A DNA stretch of 11,474 nucleotides from Bacillota bacterium (GCA_023424965.1 JAFADI010000210.1:1-11474), one strand, 5' to 3'. Shown: positions 1 to 7,472, counted from the first letter of the stretch. Numbers and translations are program-made. Notes: generated from the letters alone by a model not told the origin.

Positions 1-190
1 GGCTTTCCAGAAGCCCGATACTGGTCTGAAAGGGTTTTAGAGAGCCGGCGGCCCTTTCATACATTAAAAACCTGTCCCCCTCCAGAATCACACCGGGGTT
101 GAAAACGGAGACCCTTCTCCAGTCGTAGCCTCCGGGCACAACAATGGGATTTTGGGGACACCGCCGTATTTTCAATTTTATGTCTGTCAT
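1..190 (-). CDS. GH130-like beta-mannoside phosphorylase/glycosidase, N-terminal 63 residues (3' end outside window)
   Basis: The gene starts with ATG at 190, behind a GGAGGAG ribosome binding site, and runs off the left edge, so only the N-terminus is seen. The visible protein has an N-terminal NPIVVPGGYDW stretch, then VFNPGV and FLMYERAAG. This is the usual opening of glycoside hydrolase family 130: the NP..P motif, the first beta-propeller blade and the NPG turn. Members mostly phosphorolyse beta-1,4- or beta-1,2-mannosides in the cytoplasm, giving mannose 1-phosphate. The catalytic Asp and phosphate-binding residues lie beyond the edge and cannot be checked. It follows the sugar permease gene with a 31-bp gap and is probably the last seen gene of that transport operon, which suggests that an imported manno-oligosaccharide is the substrate. 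A family 43/32-like five-blade propeller hydrolase is the main alternative. Confidence 0.7.
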   Translation of the reverse strand, partial: MTDIKLKIRRCPQNPIVVPGGYDWRRVSVFNPGVILEGDRFLMYERAAGSLKPFQTSIGLLES

Positions 191-221
191 ACTATCTCCT
201 CCGTCTTTGTAAAAAAATGCT

Positions 222-1076
222 TCAGCCTTTTACGGCGCCTGCCGTCATCCCCTGAATAATCTTTTTATAGAAGAAAAGGTATACGGTGATCACCGGCAGT
301 ATGGATAAAACCAAGGCCGCCATCAGGGTTGTATAATCCGTCGTGTACTGTCCGTAGAAATTCGTCAGTCCCACAGGCAACGTCCTCAGGTAATCCTTTG
401 TCACCAGCACCAGGGCAAAGGGAAACTCGTTCCAGGTGTCCAGAAAGGCCAGGATCAAAATGGTGGACATGACCGGCTTGCACAGGGGCAATACGATCCT
501 GGTCATGGTGTAAACGGTGGAAGCGCCATCCATGTAGGCCGCTTCGTCCAGCTCCACAGGCACCGTCCTGATGAAGCTCTCGAACAGAAATATGGCCAGA
601 GGCAGCCGTATGGCAATGTAGGGTATGATCAGGGTAAAAAATTGGTCATACAGCCCCAGAACCTTAAACTGCACAAACAGCGGCACAATGAGCGCATATA
701 CGGGTATGAGCATGCCCGCGATGAAGAGGGTGTATATGAAATTCCTCCCCTTAAACCTGTATCTTGACAGGACATACCCGATGCAAAAGGACAGGAGTAT
801 TACCAGAAATACCGTGGTTACACTGTTAAGGATGCTGCTGGTAAAATAAGTGTACATCCTGCCTTCCACGAAGGCGGTAAAATAATTGTCAAACTGGGGT
901 TTGACAGGCAGTGAAACAATATTCAGCATAAATTCCTCCTTGGTTTTAAGGGAGGAATACAGGATCCACAGGATGGGAAAGATGCAGGTCAGTGAAAAAA
1001 GAAGCATTGCCGTGTTGAATACATAACCCCCGAGCCTGCCGCCCAGCTTTACCAGGGTTCTTTTGTCCATGTTCAT
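222..1076 (-). CDS. CUT1 sugar ABC transporter permease, MalG type
   Basis: This 284-residue inner-membrane permease forms one half of the channel of a carbohydrate ABC importer. About six hydrophobic segments are visible: near residues 18-40, 83-103, 113-133, 147-166, 203-223 and 250-270. The cytoplasmic EAA loop that docks onto the ATPase is clear at residues 178-198 (ELDEAAYMDGAS, then RIVLPLCKP). The C-terminal KKIIQGMTAGAVKG ending is typical of the MalG branch. The start ATG at 1076 overlaps the TGA of the upstream permease gene (ATGA), and GGAGGTGAG lies about 10 bases before it, so the two are translationally coupled. No ATPase gene is in the window; CUT1 systems of Bacillota often share one (MsmK/UgpC type) encoded elsewhere. 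The family call is secure; the substrate is inferred from the neighbouring GH130-like gene. Confidence 0.93.
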   Translation of the reverse strand: MNMDKRTLVKLGGRLGGYVFNTAMLLFSLTCIFPILWILYSSLKTKEEFMLNIVSLPVKPQFDNYFTAFVEGRMYTYFTSSILNSVTTVFLVILLSFCIGYVLSRYRFKGRNFIYTLFIAGMLIPVYALIVPLFVQFKVLGLYDQFFTLIIPYIAIRLPLAIFLFESFIRTVPVELDEAAYMDGASTVYTMTRIVLPLCKPVMSTILILAFLDTWNEFPFALVLVTKDYLRTLPVGLTNFYGQYTTDYTTLMAALVLSILPVITVYLFFYKKIIQGMTAGAVKG

Positions 1077-1960
1077 TGCTGCCTCACCTCCGCCAGCCTT
1101 TTGAAGGCCAGAACAATTGCCATGCTCAGCAGGAAGATCCCTATTGCAATTGTGCTGCCATATCCCAGCTGCATGCTTGTAAAAGACGTATTGTACGCAT
1201 ACTGGGCCATAACCATGGAGCTGGTTCCCGGGCCCCCTCCGGTTAAGATGTAGATGTGGCTGAATACCAGCATGTTGGATGAAATGCTGAGCATGACCGC
1301 CACTTTAATGGTGTCGTAAATCAGGGGAAAGGTGATGTAAACGGCCTTTTTGATCCCGTTGGCACCGTCCAGCTCGCAAACCTCATAGATGTCCTTGGAT
1401 ATCCCCTGAACGGCAGACATAAATATGATGAGAGGCACTCCCAGGTACTGCCATATCAGAGGCGCCGTAACGGAAAATATCACATGCCCGGGATCATCCA
1501 GCCACGGCAGGATAAGTCCTTCCATGCCCATGGCTTTAAGGACTGCGTTCAGCATGCCGTAATCATTGCTGTAGATCATTTGCCAGATAAATCCCACCAC
1601 AACTGCCGAGAGGACAACGGGCAAAAAGATGACGGTCCTGTGGAATTCCTTGAACCTCATGGCTTTTGACATGAAAAGTACCGTCAGTATAAAGGCCAGC
1701 CCCATCTGAATAAGCATGGTCAGAAATACAATGATTAAATTGTTCTTAAGGGAACGCCAGAAAATCTCATCCTTTACAAGTACCAGGTAGTTCTCCAGGC
1801 CAATGAATTTTTTCTCCGGTCCCCCCATCCAGTTTGTCAGGCTGTAGCCAAACGCCATGAACAGGGGGATGATGGTGATGAATAAATAGATGGCAACCCC
1901 GGGAGCCAGGAGGCTCACCAGAGTGACTTTTTTTATTTTGAGTGAATTGCTGTGATTCAT
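1073..1960 (-). CDS. CUT1 sugar ABC transporter permease, MalF type
   Basis: This 295-residue membrane permease partners the MalG-type protein encoded directly downstream. Hydrophobic segments lie near residues 12-35, 72-97, 107-130, 160-183, 215-240 and 270-287. The EAA-loop equivalent is IYEVCELDGANG at 191-202, with FPLIYDTIK after it; the usual EAA reads EVC here, as happens in MalF-type subunits. The GGGPGTSS motif at 241-248 is typical of this branch. I chose the ATG at 1960 because AAGGAGA sits 8 bases before it. An in-frame upstream ATG at 2020 would add 20 residues, but these are encoded by the hairpin between this gene and the binding-protein gene and have no ribosome binding site. 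The gene overlaps the next permease by ATGA. Substrate specificity is not visible in the sequence. Confidence 0.93.
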   Translation of the reverse strand: MNHSNSLKIKKVTLVSLLAPGVAIYLFITIIPLFMAFGYSLTNWMGGPEKKFIGLENYLVLVKDEIFWRSLKNNLIIVFLTMLIQMGLAFILTVLFMSKAMRFKEFHRTVIFLPVVLSAVVVGFIWQMIYSNDYGMLNAVLKAMGMEGLILPWLDDPGHVIFSVTAPLIWQYLGVPLIIFMSAVQGISKDIYEVCELDGANGIKKAVYITFPLIYDTIKVAVMLSISSNMLVFSHIYILTGGGPGTSSMVMAQYAYNTSFTSMQLGYGSTIAIGIFLLSMAIVLAFKRLAEVRQQ

Positions 1961-1976
1961 CGAATATCTTCTCCTT

Positions 1977-2016
1977 AAAAATTTTTCGGGAATCCCTGGA
2001 TTCCCGAAAAATTTTT
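1977..2016 (-). promoter_or_regulatory. Intercistronic 18-bp perfect hairpin between binding-protein and permease genes
   Basis: The arms 1977-1994 and 1999-2016 are exact reverse complements (18 bp) around a 4-base loop. The core is CGGGAATC/GATTCCCG, flanked by runs of five A and five T. On the minus-strand transcript the stem ends in five U and is followed at once by the permease ribosome binding site AAGGAG. It can act as a leaky terminator, as a barrier against 3' exonucleases that keeps the binding-protein message stable, or as a structure limiting access to the permease ribosome binding site. Any of these would give an excess of binding protein over permease, as is known for malE/malF-type operons. 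Which one applies cannot be seen. Confidence 0.85.
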
Positions 2017-2052
2017 GCATTTGCTATATACTTGCACGAACTCCCAAATTAA

Positions 2053-3438
2053 TCACTGGTTGGCCTTCTCGTATTCGGTTTGAATTCTCTTTGCCAGCTC
2101 TTCCGGTGTAACGGCCCCAATGAGAAGTTCCTGCAAACCCGCATTCATCTTGCTGACAACGGCCGGGTTCAGATAAGAGTCGTAAATCGGTGTGAATTTG
2201 AGTTTTGAAGCCATATCGGCATATTTTACAGCCAGGCTGGTCACTTTGCTCTTGTCATAATCTGCAACCTTGAAAGCAGCGGGTTCTCCCTTTTCAGCGA
2301 TACTCTTGGCATAATCCGCACCGCTGACAGCCTTTAATACCTTGGCGATTGCATCTTTTTTCACTGCAAAGCCTTTGACGCCTGCTGCAAAGCCCGAACC
2401 TGCACCGCCGGACATGGACAGCGGGTCACCCTTGCCGCCCTCAACCGAAGGCAATACGGCAACTTCCGTGTTATCTGCAATTTCCTTGGGCCCGGCCATA
2501 ACCGCTCCGATTGCCCAACTGCCTTCCATAAACATTGCTGCCTTACCGTTGAAGTAAAGTGTTTTTTGCTGGTCATTATTGATACTGTTCATGTCTTTGT
2601 TGAAAGCGCCTGCCTTGCCCAGCTCCTGAAGGGCAGCCAATGCCTTGATAAACTCAGGGTCTGTGAATTTTGCACCTTTTCCGTCTTTTATGCTGTTAAA
2701 CCATTCCGTTCCTGTGAACCTGTCTCCCAGCGCACTGAGGATACAGGATTCCGCCACCCACTGCTCCTTGTTTCCAAGGGCGATGGGAGCAATGCCCTTT
2801 GCCTTGACTTTTTCTATCATGCTTTTGAAATCGGCCCAGGTGGTGGGGAAGGTCTGGAAACCGGCCTCTGCCAGTATCTTCTTATTATAATAGATGACAT
2901 GGGTGCTGAGCATTGAATAGGGAACTGCATATATCTTTCCGTCGCTTGTCAGATCATCGAAAGCAGAGGGTACGAAACCGTCTTTCCACGCTGCATCTGC
3001 CCCAAGAATCTCATCCAGGGGTGCTGCGGTCTGATTTTTTGCAAACATGGCAAGCTCCGAGCCTTTGCTGATAAATACATCAGGCAGTTCATTGGAAGCC
3101 GCAAGGGTCTTGAGCTTGGTATAGTATGCGGTCTGGTCACCGATAGCCTCTTCCTCCACTATTATATCCGGATTGTCTTTGCCGAACTTCGCAAGAGCAT
3201 CTCTGACCGAGGTGGAGATATTTTCCGCTTTGTCCTTTGACCAGAGATCCATAAATGAGATTTTTACAGGCTCTTTTTTAGCCTCTTCCGCCGGTTTGGT
3301 TTCTGCAGGCTTGGTCTCCGCCTTCTTTTCTTCCGTCTGTGCGGTACCGCCCGTCTGGCTGCCACACCCCGCAAACATAGACATGATAACTGTAAATGCT
3401 ATTACAAGGCATACTAATTTCATTAAATTCCTTTTCAT
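2053..3438 (-). CDS. Extracellular sugar-binding lipoprotein (ABC solute-binding protein family 1)
   Basis: This 461-residue lipoprotein captures sugar outside the membrane and hands it to the two permeases encoded downstream. The N-terminus has basic residues (MKRNLMK), a hydrophobic stretch and a lipobox MFAGC; Cys25 would be lipidated. A low-complexity linker with a repeated ETKPAE unit follows (about residues 30-52). The bilobal fold then begins with VKISFMDLWSKDK. Motifs typical of the family are LPDVFISKGSELAMFA, YAVPYSMLSTHVIYYNKKIL, and YFNGKAAMFMEGSWAIG. I chose ATG 3438, which has AGGAGG 7 bases before it; a TTG at 3453 in frame would itself lie across that ribosome binding site and is unlikely. 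The gene is divergent from the sensor kinase across about 240 bp. The ligand is probably an oligosaccharide, possibly mannose-containing, by context only. Confidence 0.93.
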   Translation of the reverse strand: MKRNLMKLVCLVIAFTVIMSMFAGCGSQTGGTAQTEEKKAETKPAETKPAEEAKKEPVKISFMDLWSKDKAENISTSVRDALAKFGKDNPDIIVEEEAIGDQTAYYTKLKTLAASNELPDVFISKGSELAMFAKNQTAAPLDEILGADAAWKDGFVPSAFDDLTSDGKIYAVPYSMLSTHVIYYNKKILAEAGFQTFPTTWADFKSMIEKVKAKGIAPIALGNKEQWVAESCILSALGDRFTGTEWFNSIKDGKGAKFTDPEFIKALAALQELGKAGAFNKDMNSINNDQQKTLYFNGKAAMFMEGSWAIGAVMAGPKEIADNTEVAVLPSVEGGKGDPLSMSGGAGSGFAAGVKGFAVKKDAIAKVLKAVSGADYAKSIAEKGEPAAFKVADYDKSKVTSLAVKYADMASKLKFTPIYDSYLNPAVVSKMNAGLQELLIGAVTPEELAKRIQTEYEKANQ

Positions 3439-3502
3439 AGTAGTCCTCCTCAAAATTTTGTTTGAATAGAATGCCTGGCCAGCCTCAATTCCTTATGCTC
3501 CC

Positions 3503-3531
3503 ATTGTAAAGCCGGAAGTAAATTATTAAAA
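3503..3531 (-). promoter_or_regulatory. Possible promoter of the sugar-transport operon
   Basis: Read on the minus strand, TTTTAA (3526-3531) and TACAAT (3503-3508) are separated by 17 bases and lie about 65 bases before the binding-protein start. The -10 matches the consensus at five of six positions, while the -35 is poor. A weak -35 fits a promoter that needs an activator such as the adjacent AraC-type response regulator. This is inferred from motif and position only. Confidence 0.3.
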
Positions 3532-3583
3532 GGTGAGAATTCTACAAAAATATCAGAAATATTATTCTCTTATGGACCTCTCC

Positions 3584-3612
3584 TTTCTATCGGGTACTTT
3601 ATGTAATATAAT
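3584..3612 (+). promoter_or_regulatory. Possible promoter of the kinase/response-regulator operon
   Basis: A perfect TATAAT lies at 3607-3612, about 60 bases before the kinase start. The hexamer 17 bases upstream (TTTCTA, 3584-3589) matches the -35 consensus only weakly. The stretch is A/T-rich. Position and the exact -10 support a sigma-A-type promoter, but the weak -35 leaves it uncertain. Confidence 0.4.
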
Positions 3613-3674
3613 TAATTGTACCTGATTGAAAGACGAATACTGCTTCAGGCAGCGCCAATTACAGGGAACCGGAG

Positions 3675-5426
3675 GTGATTGCAATAGCCCGGAAGAATTT
3701 ATTCAGCCTTCAGAACAAGTTCATGCTCATTTCCTTTTTTATTACAATCATTCCTCTGCTGCTGGTGGGCGGTCTGTCCTACATTAAATCCACCGCCTTG
3801 ATTGAGGAAAAGGTGAGTCAGTCCAATTTCAATACCGTCAAACAGATTGCGGACAATATTAACCTTGTCTTCACAGACATGGAGAACTCCTCCGCGTACC
3901 TGTGGCAGAACAAGGATTTCATGAATTATCTCAAGCTGTCAAGCCGGGATATCGCGGATTCTCCCAACTACATCCTGGCCATACAGAATTCCGTCAACAA
4001 TTTTATTGTGTTCAAGGCCAACATTTATTCTATCTATGTCCAGGGCTTCAACGGGCTTGTCTTCGATTCGGCCAGCAGCAGCAACCGCATAGGCCCCGAG
4101 CTTGAAAGGCATCTGTTTGCCTTGAGGGGTGAAGGCATACTGATTTCCGATGTGGTAACAAACTATGACGATTCCACCACAAAGGTCATTTCCTTTTTGA
4201 GGGTATTGAAAGACATGGACGACCTTTCCTCTGACCTTGCGATTATTAAAATAAACCTTTCCGAGGAAGAGGTATCCAATATATACCAAAACACCCTTCT
4301 TGGCACCAAAGGGGACTATTTCATCATTGACGAGGAAAAAAATATTGTTTCTTCCCTGGACAAGAAAAAACTGGGTCTGAGGCTTGAAGAAAAATATGAG
4401 GATACGAGGCTGTACTCAAGCGGCAGCGGTTATTTCCAATCCGTCATCGACGGGCACAACTTCCTTGTAACGCATCTGGACCTGTCCCGTCCGGGCTGGA
4501 AGCTGGTAAACCTGGTCCCCCTGGACGAATTGTCCCAGGATACCAGGATAATTCAGAATATTACGCTTTACGCGGTCATCGGCAGCTTTGCCCTCTGCCT
4601 GCTGGTAATTATCCTTTTTTCGCTCAAGGTGCTGAGTCCTCTCAAGCAGCTGAGAAAGTCCATGAAATACCTTGAGAATGAAAATTTTGACGTGAATATC
4701 GAGGTAAAGGGCAACGATGAAATCGCCCTTCTGGGCAAAAGCTTCAACAAGATGTCCAAACGCCTGGGCGAATTGATCAATGAGGTCTATGCCGTTCAGA
4801 TCAAGCAGAAGGAGGCGGAGTTGAAGGCCCTCCAGGCCCAGATCAATCCCCATTTCCTTTACAACACCCTGGACACCATTTACTGGATGTGCCGGATGGA
4901 AAAGGCCATGGAAAGCTCCAACCTGGTTCAGGCCCTTTCAAAGCTGTTCCGGCTCAGCCTGAACAGCGGGAACGAATTCACATCGGTGAAAAATGAGGTT
5001 GACCACCTGAGGAATTATATTACGATACAGGAAAAGCGTTTTGAAGACATGATAAAATTCAACATCAGCCTTTCCGAAGAGGTGCTGGAGTGCAAAGTTG
5101 TCAAGCTGGTGCTCCAGCCGTTGGTTGAGAACGCCATTCACCATGGGATTGAGAAAAAAGGAACCGGTGGAAAAGTGGACATCGGCATCTATAAAGAGGG
5201 CGAGAATCTCGTTTATAAAATCACGGACGACGGGGCAGGCGCCGACGAAGATGAAATGAATTCCCTGCTCAAAAAGGTGGAAGAAGGAAACCGGGGCTTC
5301 GGAATCAAAAATGTAAATGACAGGATCAAGCTCTATTTCGGGAACAATTACGGCATACAATTCAAGAGCTCACCGGGGAACGGCATGACCGTACTGGTCA
5401 AACAACCATTTTCAATTGGAGGATAG
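3675..5426 (+). CDS. Membrane sensor histidine kinase, YesM type (HisKA_7TM-less, His_kinase/HATPase_c)
   Basis: This 583-residue kinase would detect an external signal, autophosphorylate and pass phosphate to the response regulator encoded 3 bp downstream. Order: membrane segment about 17-37; extracellular sensor domain about 38-293, Cache-like by position and size; second membrane segment about 297-317; HAMP about 318-370 (SPLKQLRKS, then NDEIALLGKSFNKM); coiled linker about 370-388; His-kinase box QINPHFLYNTLD with phospho-acceptor His393; N-box QPLVENAIHHGI (Asn486); DDGAG 518-522; GFGIKNV 541-547. This is the YesM/LytS-like layout usual beside CUT1 sugar transporters. The start is unusual: GTG 3675 lies inside a near-perfect ribosome binding site GGAGGTGAT (3671-3679). 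An AGGGA at 3663-3667 could serve the GTG; otherwise a rare ATA codon at 3684 would have ideal spacing. The sensed sugar is not visible. Confidence 0.93.
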   Translation: MIAIARKNLFSLQNKFMLISFFITIIPLLLVGGLSYIKSTALIEEKVSQSNFNTVKQIADNINLVFTDMENSSAYLWQNKDFMNYLKLSSRDIADSPNYILAIQNSVNNFIVFKANIYSIYVQGFNGLVFDSASSSNRIGPELERHLFALRGEGILISDVVTNYDDSTTKVISFLRVLKDMDDLSSDLAIIKINLSEEEVSNIYQNTLLGTKGDYFIIDEEKNIVSSLDKKKLGLRLEEKYEDTRLYSSGSGYFQSVIDGHNFLVTHLDLSRPGWKLVNLVPLDELSQDTRIIQNITLYAVIGSFALCLLVIILFSLKVLSPLKQLRKSMKYLENENFDVNIEVKGNDEIALLGKSFNKMSKRLGELINEVYAVQIKQKEAELKALQAQINPHFLYNTLDTIYWMCRMEKAMESSNLVQALSKLFRLSLNSGNEFTSVKNEVDHLRNYITIQEKRFEDMIKFNISLSEEVLECKVVKLVLQPLVENAIHHGIEKKGTGGKVDIGIYKEGENLVYKITDDGAGADEDEMNSLLKKVEEGNRGFGIKNVNDRIKLYFGNNYGIQFKSSPGNGMTVLVKQPFSIGG

Positions 5427-5429
5427 CGT

Positions 5430-7046
5430 ATGTTAAAACTTATGCTGGTGGATGATGAGGCCATCATCCGAAAAGGGATCCGTACATCCATCGATTGGAG
5501 CAGCTATGGCGTCGAGATTGCCGGCGAGGCGGCCAACGGCAGGGACGCGCTGGAACTCGCCCTGGAACTCAAGCCTCATATCGTCATCACGGACATAAGA
5601 ATGCCTGTGATGGACGGCCTGGCACTGTCAAATGATCTGAAGAAGCAGCTGCCCGACGCAAAAATCATCGTACTGAGCGGATATGATGATTTTGCCTATG
5701 CCAGAGAGGCCCTCAGCCTGGGAGTGTATGAATACCTGTTGAAGCCGGTGGGCGCCGAGGATCTGATCTCCCTCATCACAAAGCTGCAGGGAGAGATTCT
5801 CAAGGAACAGGCGGAAAAGAACGAAAGCCTGTCGGCCAATATTGTATTTAATGAGAATTATCCCAATATAAAATCCAATTTTGTAAACAGAATATTGAAG
5901 GGTGAACTGCCGGACAGCAATGCCGTCATGGAAAAGGCAAAAGCGCTGAAGCTGGATTTGCTTGCTCCGGAGTACCTTGTATTTACCGTCGATATCGACG
6001 ATTTCCTCCTGCTCACCGAAGACATGCCGCCCAGGGATGTGGAACTCCTCAGATTTTCAGTGATGAATATCTCTGAGGAACTGCTGCTGTCCATGACCTC
6101 CGGGCTGGTTTGCTACAGCGAATTCGAACATCTGGTGGGTCTGGTCTGCGCCAAAATTCTCCCGGAATCCCTCATTGACAGCCTCTGCAAGGAAATCCGG
6201 CACTGTATCAAAAAATACCTGGGCCTGTCCGTCTCCATTGGCATCGGCAAATCCTGCAAAAACATCCTGGAGGTGTCCCGTTCCTATTCCGAAGCCCTTA
6301 CGGCCTTGAGGAGCAAGATACACAGGGGCAAGGGCAGCATTATCCATTACAGGGAAAGGGGCGATGCAGAAAGGCCTCTGGCTGTCCTTTACCCCTCCAA
6401 TGAGGAAAAGGAAATCATCAACCATTTGAAGACACTGAATATTGACGGCTTGAATACCGCCATCGGCAGGGTTTTTGCCGGATTCGCCTCAAGCAACGCA
6501 GACCCCGAGAGTATAAAAAACATCTGCAGCAGGCTGCTGGTCATGGCAATCAGCAGCATTGAAGACATGGGCATCGACATCCAGGAGCATCTGGGCGTCA
6601 ACTTCAATCCTTACAGGTCCGCCGACAAATTCGATGTGCTGGAAGATTTGCAGCAGTGGCTGAAAGCTCTTTTTGAAAAGATGTCCGGACTCATCCAGGA
6701 GAGAAAAAATTCAAAGTTCAAGGGGATTATTAAAACAGCGCTGCAGTACATCAAGGAAAACTACCAGCGGGATTTGAGCCTTGCGGACATTGCGGGCATC
6801 GTGTATGTCACGCCCAACTATTTAAGCCGTGTGTTCAAGGAAGAGATGGGCGTCAATTTCGTTGACTGGCTGAACCAGTTCAGGGTGGAAAAGGCCAAGG
6901 TCCTGCTCCTGGAAGCCGGTATGAAATCCTACGAGGTTGCCGAGAAGGTGGGCTACAGCGACTACAAATACTTTTCTTACATATTTAAAAAGTACACCGG
7001 CTGTACCCCCAAGGAATACGTGGAGATGCAGTCTCCCAGGCTTTAA
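5430..7046 (+). CDS. AraC-family response regulator, YesN type
   Basis: This 538-residue cytoplasmic transcription regulator is the likely partner of the upstream kinase. The receiver domain occupies about residues 1-120: acidic pair D8-D9, phospho-acceptor Asp55 in ITDIRMP, Ser83 in VLSGYDDF and Lys105 in YLLKPV. The middle, about 130-430, is a poorly conserved linker region in this family; it contains FTVDIDDF and LSVSIGIGKSC stretches that resemble a degenerate GGDEF-like fold. The C-terminal 105 residues are a two-HTH AraC DNA-binding domain: LADIAGIVYVTPNYLSRVFK, then YEVAEKVGYSDYKYFSYIFK and GCTPKEY. ATG 5430 has GGAGG 7 bases upstream, within the end of the kinase gene, so translation is coupled. 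It probably activates the divergent transport operon. The family call is secure; the target genes are inferred from position. Confidence 0.95.
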   Translation: MLKLMLVDDEAIIRKGIRTSIDWSSYGVEIAGEAANGRDALELALELKPHIVITDIRMPVMDGLALSNDLKKQLPDAKIIVLSGYDDFAYAREALSLGVYEYLLKPVGAEDLISLITKLQGEILKEQAEKNESLSANIVFNENYPNIKSNFVNRILKGELPDSNAVMEKAKALKLDLLAPEYLVFTVDIDDFLLLTEDMPPRDVELLRFSVMNISEELLLSMTSGLVCYSEFEHLVGLVCAKILPESLIDSLCKEIRHCIKKYLGLSVSIGIGKSCKNILEVSRSYSEALTALRSKIHRGKGSIIHYRERGDAERPLAVLYPSNEEKEIINHLKTLNIDGLNTAIGRVFAGFASSNADPESIKNICSRLLVMAISSIEDMGIDIQEHLGVNFNPYRSADKFDVLEDLQQWLKALFEKMSGLIQERKNSKFKGIIKTALQYIKENYQRDLSLADIAGIVYVTPNYLSRVFKEEMGVNFVDWLNQFRVEKAKVLLLEAGMKSYEVAEKVGYSDYKYFSYIFKKYTGCTPKEYVEMQSPRL

Positions 7047-7058
7047 ACGCCGCTTCCA

Positions 7059-7087
7059 TTGACGGCTGTGCTTGTTTCTATTATGAT
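7059..7087 (+). promoter_or_regulatory. Sigma-A-type promoter for the small membrane protein gene
   Basis: TTGACG (7059-7064), a 17-base spacer and TATGAT (7082-7087) make a good vegetative promoter, with five of six matches in each hexamer. A start near 7094 would leave a short leader holding the ribosome binding site at about 7098-7104. It sits just after the response-regulator stop, so the small gene can be expressed apart from the two-component operon. Confidence 0.6.
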
Positions 7088-7110
7088 AATGGGTGAAAAG
7101 GGGTGGGTAC

Positions 7111-7299
7111 ATGAAAAAAACGACGGCCGTCTGGGGAATCATTGCCTCGGTTGTTTTACTGGGAGTCTGCATATTTATTCTAAGAGTCAATTTTATCGCG
7201 GGAATCATTGCCCTCTTCGTCCCCATATTCCTGCTGGTTTTATTTATCAATCTCCTGGTCAGAAGCGCCATGTCCGGCAAAAAACCCACAGAACGTTGA
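7111..7299 (+). CDS. Small two-helix membrane protein, unknown function
   Basis: This 62-residue protein begins MKKTTAVWG and has two hydrophobic helices, about residues 5-25 and 29-51. They are separated by a short RVN turn and followed by a basic, polar tail (RSAMSGKKPTER). I do not recognise a family. I chose ATG 7111 over an in-frame GTG at 7093 because the G-rich AAAGGGGTGGG ribosome binding site lies between them. The gene has its own promoter at 7059-7087, and its last codons form the left arm of an intrinsic terminator, so it makes a complete single-gene transcription unit. This argues that it is real rather than chance. The hairpin topology, with both ends probably cytoplasmic, would fit a small modulator of a membrane complex, but no partner is indicated. 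Confidence 0.7.
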   Translation: MKKTTAVWGIIASVVLLGVCIFILRVNFIAGIIALFVPIFLLVLFINLLVRSAMSGKKPTER

Positions 7300-7312
7300 G
7301 TCCGTGGGTTTT
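7279..7312. terminator. Bidirectional intrinsic terminator overlapping the end of the small membrane-protein gene
   Basis: The arms AAAACCCAC (7281-7289) and GTGGGTTTT (7304-7312) pair perfectly over 9 bp around a 14-base loop that contains the stop codon TGA. On the plus strand the stem ends in TTTTATT; on the minus strand it ends in six T. It can therefore stop both the small gene from the left and read-through of the nitrogenase-side operon from the right. The sequence evidence is good for both directions. Confidence 0.8.
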
Positions 7313-7390
7313 ATTGTACTTCTCAGTCTCCAATCAATTCCAGCATACGCTTTGTCCATCACTTATCCGCCATGGCCCAGAAAACAATTC

Positions 7391-7420
7391 AGCCGGTATC
7401 TTTTATGGCAGATACCGGCT
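7391..7420 (-). terminator. Perfect 10-bp hairpin, possible terminator of the nitrogenase-side operon
   Basis: AGCCGGTATC (7391-7400) and GATACCGGCT (7411-7420) are exact reverse complements around a 10-base loop. It lies about 50 bases after the stop of the flavoprotein gene. On the minus strand it is followed by GAATTGTTTT, a broken U-tract, so termination may be partial; it could instead protect the 3' end of the message. On the plus strand there is no T-run. The structure is clear, the role inferred. Confidence 0.5.
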
Positions 7421-7472
7421 GTATAATATAAGATGAAACAAGTAGCCTTTTTTAAAATTTGTTGGCGGCATG

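Noticed and set aside
1961..2020. N-terminal extension of the MalF-type permease to ATG 2020
   Set aside because: The 20 extra codons are formed by the hairpin, there is no ribosome binding site before ATG 2020, and a good one precedes ATG 1960.
3475..3482. CTGGCCAG palindrome upstream of the binding-protein gene
   Set aside because: It is an 8-bp palindrome without a second copy or known match, too short to call an operator.
3535..3569. GAGAAT/ATTCTC inverted repeat in the divergent promoter region as an operator
   Set aside because: The arms are only 6 bp with a 23-base spacer in A/T-rich DNA, which is easily due to chance; AraC-type regulators usually use direct repeats.
7424..7429. TATAAT on the plus strand after the 7391-7420 hairpin as a promoter
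   Set aside because: No -35 element at suitable spacing and no plus-strand gene downstream.
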